DNA from: Silicimonas sp.
Lineage (GTDB): Bacteria; Pseudomonadota; Alphaproteobacteria; Rhodobacterales; Rhodobacteraceae
DNA: 36,468 nucleotides
Reading direction: 5' to 3'
NCBI GenBank assembly: GCA_022340315.1
Contig: JAJDOD010000006.1
Location: 1-36,468 of the forward strand
Shown: positions 32,626 to 36,468 of the stretch, piece after piece
How positions within the stretch are numbered: position 1 is the first letter of the stretch
Layout of the letters: each line of letters opens with the position of its first letter
Translations under genes and position numbers: made by a program
Notes under the pieces: model-generated
What the model was told of the DNA's origin: nothing
Databases searched by the model: none
The model's input: the letters and a program-made list of their open reading frames with translations, nothing else

Positions 32626-32682
32626 GGCGGCAAGACTGATTGAACCCGAGGCGATTGCCAAGGCCTTCAGAAGCCGCCGGTG

Positions 32683-32853
32683 TCAGATCCGCTTGCCAGT
32701 CCTGGACCGATCGAATGCCTTGGGCTGCGGGGCCGCGAGGTGAACGATCAGGGTGGTGCGCCTGATATGCAAGAACAGTGTCTTGGCGCCGTCAGCCGCC
32801 GCTTTCGCCGGTGCCGGCGCGGCCTTTCTCGGAAATGCGATGACGTTCTGCAT
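32683..32853 (-). CDS. Hypothetical 56-residue protein
   Basis: ATG 32853 with GGGAG about 10 bases upstream, ending TGA at 32683. The product begins MQNVIAFPRKAAPAPAKAAA and continues basic (HIRRTTLIVHL), with no cysteines or membrane segment. Codon ends are mostly G or C, as in its neighbours. It could be co-transcribed with the VOC gene 57 bases downstream. I recognise no family; it may be non-coding. Confidence 0.4.
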   Translation of the reverse strand: MQNVIAFPRKAAPAPAKAAADGAKTLFLHIRRTTLIVHLAAPQPKAFDRSRTGKRI

Positions 32854-32959
32854 CTTTTGAGACTCCCGTTACCCTAGGATCGACCCAATCCCCCCATTGT
32901 GTCCGAGTATGGGCACAAAACAGGTATCTTTTCGGTTAATGTTTCGGGACAAACTTGGA

Positions 32960-33889
32960 TTACGGCAGAATTAGCAGCCAAAACCATACGGTTAGTATGG
33001 ATACGCCGGTCGAGATCAGGACCCCGGAGGCGGCAACCCTGCGTGCGGCACCGTACATGTTGGCGAAGATGTAGGTGTTCACGCCGGGCGCCATTGCGGC
33101 GGTGAGAATCAGCGATCGGAAGGCGTCACGGTCAAGGCCAAGCATCGTCCCCAACGCCCAGGAAAGCGTTGGGTGCACGACAAGCGAGATGGCACAGACC
33201 ATCGCGATCACCTTGATGTCGCCTTCGGGTTTGTAGCGGACGAGGACACCGCCAAGGCCGAAGAGGGCGGCGGGCAGGGCGGCACGGGCCATCAGATCGA
33301 CCGCGTCAGTTGCCACTTTCGGAACCGGAAAACTCGTCGCGTTCACGAGGAGCCCAAGGCCGATGCCGACGATCAGGGCATTTCTGAACATCGAGGAAAA
33401 CACCTTGCCTGCAGTAGCGACGGTGCTTTGACCTCTTCCGCGTGCAATCTCCATCGCGGTGACCCCGATCAGGTACATCACCGGCGCGTGCAGGGCGACG
33501 ATGGCGTAGTTTCCAGCGAGCGCGTCCGCGCCGAAGGCCCGCTCGGTAATCGGCAGGCCGAGAAGAACGGAGTTCGAGAAAAGGCAGCAGAAGCCGATGG
33601 CCACGCTATCGGTCATGGTCCGATCGAAGACGACTCGCGCGCCGGTCATTCCGGCTGCGAACGAGACGATGGCCGCCAGATAAAAGCTGGCAAGGAGCGG
33701 CAGATCGAAATCCGCGCCAAGATCCAGCGAGGCCATCGCGCGAAACAGCAGGCAGGGGATGGCGAAGCCCTGGGTGAATTTCATAAGCCCGTCCACCGCA
33801 GCGTCACTGAAGTAGCCAAGCCTGGTTGCAAGATATCCGGCGCCAATGACGAGGAAGACCGGGAGGACGACGTCGAGTAGGGCCTGCAT
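32960..33889 (-). CDS. AEC-family transporter (auxin efflux carrier-like permease)
   Basis: 309 residues, about ten membrane segments in two inverted halves. PVFLVIGAGYLATRLGYF at the start and FSNSVLLGLPITERAFG (the first broken-helix region) with APGVNTYIFANMYG (the second) match AEC transporters. Members move organic acids such as malonate or malate or other anions; the substrate is not predictable. It begins at ATG 33889, only 6 bases after the stop of the MBL gene, so it is likely the end of the tatD-MBL operon. Confidence 0.9.
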   Translation of the reverse strand: MQALLDVVLPVFLVIGAGYLATRLGYFSDAAVDGLMKFTQGFAIPCLLFRAMASLDLGADFDLPLLASFYLAAIVSFAAGMTGARVVFDRTMTDSVAIGFCCLFSNSVLLGLPITERAFGADALAGNYAIVALHAPVMYLIGVTAMEIARGRGQSTVATAGKVFSSMFRNALIVGIGLGLLVNATSFPVPKVATDAVDLMARAALPAALFGLGGVLVRYKPEGDIKVIAMVCAISLVVHPTLSWALGTMLGLDRDAFRSLILTAAMAPGVNTYIFANMYGAARRVAASGVLISTGVSILTVWFWLLILP

Positions 33890-33895
33890 GAAGGA

Positions 33896-34693
33896 TCAGT
33901 CGGGGACGGTCAGGCGCAAGCCGTCATATGCCGGCTCGATGTGGTCGGGCGTCTCGGCCTTGACGGTCTCGTAATCGAGGTCGATGTGCATGTTGGTGAG
34001 GACGGCGCGTTTCGGCGCTGCGCGTGCGATCCACTCCAATGCCCGCTCGAGATGTGCGTGTGTCGGATGCGGCGTGCGGCGCAGGGCGTCGAGAATCCAG
34101 ATATCAAGCCCCATGAGGCTTTGCCATGAATCTTCGTAAATCTCCGCGACGTCAGGCAGATAGGCTACGTTTCCGATGCGGAAGCCAAGCGCATCAATCG
34201 CGCCATGCCCGACCTTGAACGGCTGAAACGTGATCGCGCCGCCGGCGCCGACGATGGTGACGTCGCCATCTATCGTGTGCATGTCGAGGATCGGCGGATA
34301 GGGCGAGCCCTCCGGCTGGGTGAAGGCGTAGCCGAAGCTTCCGTAAAGCCGATCCTGGGTGGCGCCATCTGCCCAGACACCGAGTCGTTCGCGCTTGTTG
34401 AAGACGATCATCCGCAGATCGTCGATGCCGTGCACGTGGTCGGCGTGGCCGTGGGTAAAGAGCACCGCGTCAAGGTCTCCGACGCCCGCATCGAGAAGCT
34501 GCTGACGCATATCCGGCGATGTGTCGATCAGGACCCGCGTTGCGCCGGCATCGGTCGTCCTTTCGACCAGCATCGAACACCGGCTGCGGCGGTTCTTCGG
34601 GTTCTCGGGGTCGCAATCTCCCCAGAGCCCTCCCAGCCGGGGAACGCCACCGGACGAGCCGCAGCCGAGGATTGTGAAGCTCAGTTCCGCCAT
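33896..34693 (-). CDS. MBL-fold metallo-hydrolase (PhnP/RNase Z-like)
   Basis: 265 residues. The metal motif THGHADHVHG (HxHxDH, His81, His83, Asp85, His86) follows the opening LGCGSSGGVPRLGG typical of the PhnP-like and cyclic-phosphodiesterase group. Cys11, Cys27 and Cys39 are further conserved-looking positions. Later ligands lie in VGHGAIDALGFRIG and NMHIDLDYE. It is likely a zinc or manganese phosphodiesterase. ATG 34693 lies inside the end of tatD (13-base overlap), the common tatD-MBL pairing. The longer upstream frame is a tatD shadow. Confidence 0.92.
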   Translation of the reverse strand: MAELSFTILGCGSSGGVPRLGGLWGDCDPENPKNRRSRCSMLVERTTDAGATRVLIDTSPDMRQQLLDAGVGDLDAVLFTHGHADHVHGIDDLRMIVFNKRERLGVWADGATQDRLYGSFGYAFTQPEGSPYPPILDMHTIDGDVTIVGAGGAITFQPFKVGHGAIDALGFRIGNVAYLPDVAEIYEDSWQSLMGLDIWILDALRRTPHPTHAHLERALEWIARAAPKRAVLTNMHIDLDYETVKAETPDHIEPAYDGLRLTVPD

Positions 34694-35481
34694 GCCGCCG
34701 CCTTGGAAAACAGCCGATCGAAGTTGTCCTCGGTCTGCGCTGCGAAATCCTCGTAGCTCATCCCGAACACCTCCGCACCGATCCGCGCCGTGTCTGCAAC
34801 GAAAGCAGGTTCGTTGCGTTTCCCCCGGTTCGGTGGCGGGGCGAGATAAGGGGCATCTGTCTCGACCAGGATGCGCTCGACCGGCGCGGCGCGAAATATG
34901 TCGCGTAGGGCCTGGCTCTTTGGAAATGCGGCAATCCCGGACATCGACAGGTAGAACCCCAGATCCAGCGCGGCCAGGGCCAGTTCGGCGCTGGAGGAAA
35001 AACAATGCATGACGCAACCAAAAGGGGCTGCGTGATACTCATCCGTCAGGATACGGGCCATGTCGTCATCGGCGTCTCGCGCGTGGATGACAAGCGGCAG
35101 AGTGGTTTGCCTGGCTGCCTCGATGTGGAGGCGCAGGCTCTCCTGCTGGGCCGTGGCCGTCTCGGCGGTATAGTGATAGTCCAACCCGGTCTCGCCTATG
35201 GCGACGAACTTCGGGTGCCGCGCGAGATCGGTCAGGTCGTCCAACACAATGTCGGCAGCCTTGCCCACCGACATCGGATGGGTCCCTGCGGCATAGAAGA
35301 CCGGCTCGTGAGCCTCGGCAATGGCACGCACCCTGGGTTCGTTCTCCAGCTGCGTGCATATTGTCACCATTCGCCGGACACCCCGCTCGGCGGCGCGCGC
35401 GATCAACTCGTCCAACTCTCCGTCGAATTGCGGGAAGTCGAGGTGGCAATGGCTGTCCGTGATGCTGGCCGTGTTCGTCAT
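34681..35481 (-). CDS. TatD-family metal-dependent DNase
   Basis: 266 residues. HxH is at 11-13 (DSHCHLDF), the bridging Glu in AIGETGLDYHY, His in VIHARDADDD, His in MHCFSSSAEL and the catalytic Asp in VETDAPYLAPPPNRGKRNEP, so all TatD metal positions are present. The family acts as a 3'-5' exonuclease or quality-control nuclease on DNA. It lies downstream of holB on the same strand and overlaps the MBL gene, the conserved holB-tatD-MBL order. Confidence 0.94.
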   Translation of the reverse strand: MTNTASITDSHCHLDFPQFDGELDELIARAAERGVRRMVTICTQLENEPRVRAIAEAHEPVFYAAGTHPMSVGKAADIVLDDLTDLARHPKFVAIGETGLDYHYTAETATAQQESLRLHIEAARQTTLPLVIHARDADDDMARILTDEYHAAPFGCVMHCFSSSAELALAALDLGFYLSMSGIAAFPKSQALRDIFRAAPVERILVETDAPYLAPPPNRGKRNEPAFVADTARIGAEVFGMSYEDFAAQTEDNFDRLFSKAAAWRN

Positions 35482-35559
35482 GCCGCCGGTATCGGGAGTT
35501 TGCGGCGGAGGGTCAAGCGGCGCGGCCTGCCCATTGGCGCTCCAGGCAGCGCTGGCGCA

Positions 35560-36468
35560 TCATGCGCGCTCGCCGTGCACCGCCTGACCGACCTGCAAAA
35601 GCGCGTCCAAAAGAAGGCTCGATGTATCGACATTGACCGCAAGACCGTGGCCGAGGCGCTCGCCGAGAGATTGTTGCAGTTCCGCCCATCGGTGTGCCGG
35701 TGTCGCGGCCGACAGGGCTTGCCAGGTCTTGATTTCTCCCGGAGTGGCGTCCGATTTTGGCGGGTGTCCCGCAGCGGTTCTTGCGAGGCGAAACAAGGCG
35801 ATGTTGAAGAGCCTCAGGCTGATCTCCAGGCGGTCTTCCGCACCCCGCGCGGCCGCGGCATCCGCGAAGCGGCGCGCCGCCTGCCGGTCCATCCTCGGGG
35901 CATTCGACAAAAGCGAAACGATCTCGGCGTAAATGCGTGGCCCGTCGTTCGTCAGAAGCCGCAGGGCGTCTCCGGCGGAGCCGCCCGCAAGCTCGGCGAG
36001 AATGTCGGGTTGATCGAAGCAGCACCCGGCCTGATCCAGCACGGCGGCCAGGGCGTCCGGGGCGAGGGGAGCAAGCCGCAGGCACCGGCACCGCGAGCGT
36101 ATCGTCGGCAGAAGGCGGTCCGGCTGGTGGCTGACCAGCAGCAGGACGGCTTGCGCAGGCGGCTCTTCCAGAACCTTGAGGATCGCGTTCGCGGCTGACG
36201 GATTCATCTCGTCGGCACAATCCACGATCACCACTCGTTTTCCGCCGTCTGTAGCACTGAGGCCGAAGAAATTATTGAGTTTCCGAACCTCGTCGACCGT
36301 GATCTGGGACTTGAGCCGCTTGCGATCGGCATCCCATGCCCGGCGGATCAGAAGTGTCCCCGGATCGGAGAGTGCCGACATGCGCCGAACGACCGGATGT
36401 TCGGGATCGACATCGAGTGTCGTCGGCGCGGTGGCCTCGCCGAACAGGCCCGGAGCGCCGGTACCCTC
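35560..36468 (-). CDS. holB: DNA polymerase III delta' subunit HolB (5' end outside the window)
   Basis: At least 302 residues; the reading frame is open to the window end, so the start (including Walker A) is missing. Visible are LDVDPEHPVVRR, RKRLKSQITVDEVRKLNNFFGLSATDGGKRVVIVDCADEMNP with Walker B, NAILKVLEEPP and the SRC motif IRSRCRCLRLAPL, all of the clamp-loader delta' subunit. It loads the sliding clamp onto DNA with the other clamp-loader subunits. A shorter frame starting at 36381 is only an internal Met. tatD follows 78 bases downstream. In related genomes tmk usually precedes it. Confidence 0.93.
   Translation of the reverse strand, partial: EGTGAPGLFGEATAPTTLDVDPEHPVVRRMSALSDPGTLLIRRAWDADRKRLKSQITVDEVRKLNNFFGLSATDGGKRVVIVDCADEMNPSAANAILKVLEEPPAQAVLLLVSHQPDRLLPTIRSRCRCLRLAPLAPDALAAVLDQAGCCFDQPDILAELAGGSAGDALRLLTNDGPRIYAEIVSLLSNAPRMDRQAARRFADAAAARGAEDRLEISLRLFNIALFRLARTAAGHPPKSDATPGEIKTWQALSAATPAHRWAELQQSLGERLGHGLAVNVDTSSLLLDALLQVGQAVHGERA

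Noticed and set aside
36201-36381. holB starting at the internal ATG 36381
   Set aside because: The frame stays open to the window edge with typical HolB sequence (LDVDPEHPVVRR), so the true start lies outside.
1-36468. CRISPR arrays, prophage genes, toxin-antitoxin pairs or restriction systems
   Set aside because: None was recognised. The only regularly spaced repeat is the 11-bp-period array at 16021-16060, far too short in period for CRISPR.

Overview
This GC-rich window (roughly 60-65% GC by eye, strongly GC-ending codons in the core genes) looks like a chromosome segment of a marine or roseobacter-type alphaproteobacterium (Rhodobacteraceae sensu lato). The grounds are era joined to a DUF1491 gene, the holB-tatD-MBL order, a DctPQM TRAP operon, and a hairpin plus CGGGATATTT intergenic repeat that I associate with this group. 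No species can be named from the sequence alone.

Layout. 1-6745 is accessory-looking: an IS3-family transposase tail, a copper-handling cluster (CxxC small membrane protein, YcnI, CopC-CopD fusion), then on the minus strand an H-NOX nitric-oxide sensor with a GGDEF-EAL partner, and a poorly coding stretch ending in a very AT-rich patch beside a tRNA-Met(CAU) gene. 6746-16164 is mainly minus strand: a polar amino-acid ABC transporter (SBP, permease, ATPase) behind a gamma-glutamyltransferase, the YbbP/YbbA exporter pair divergent from a TesA-type esterase, a PPOX-like flavoprotein, and an intergenic region with an 11-bp-period repeat. era-DUF1491 follows.

17482-25696 is one long plus-strand thiamine block. 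A TTGACA promoter element and a TPP riboswitch precede thiD-thiO-thiS-thiG-thiE-thiF-thiY-tenA-thiZ-thiX and a DUF2478 gene, most joined by 4-bp overlaps. It makes the thiazole, couples it to the pyrimidine, and imports and salvages the pyrimidine. thiC is not here. 25845-32187 is a C4-dicarboxylate-type system: a DctB-like kinase, a DctD-like regulator with a degenerate AAA+ domain, and dctP-dctQ-dctM. 32239-36468 (minus) carries a VOC protein, a 56-residue ORF, an AEC transporter, an MBL hydrolase, tatD and a 5'-truncated holB.

Most interesting signals. (1) All three solute-binding-protein genes of transporter operons are followed by a perfect GC-rich hairpin. In two of them the hairpin belongs to a dispersed repeat whose far end runs into the start region of the next gene; a third repeat copy forms the end of a reading frame. 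(2) The DctD-like regulator lacks the Walker-A lysine and the segment that holds GAFTGA. (3) The ThiF protein carries a rhodanese-like C-terminus and lacks the usual zinc cysteines. (4) Four ACCGACG motifs lie at an exact 11-bp period.
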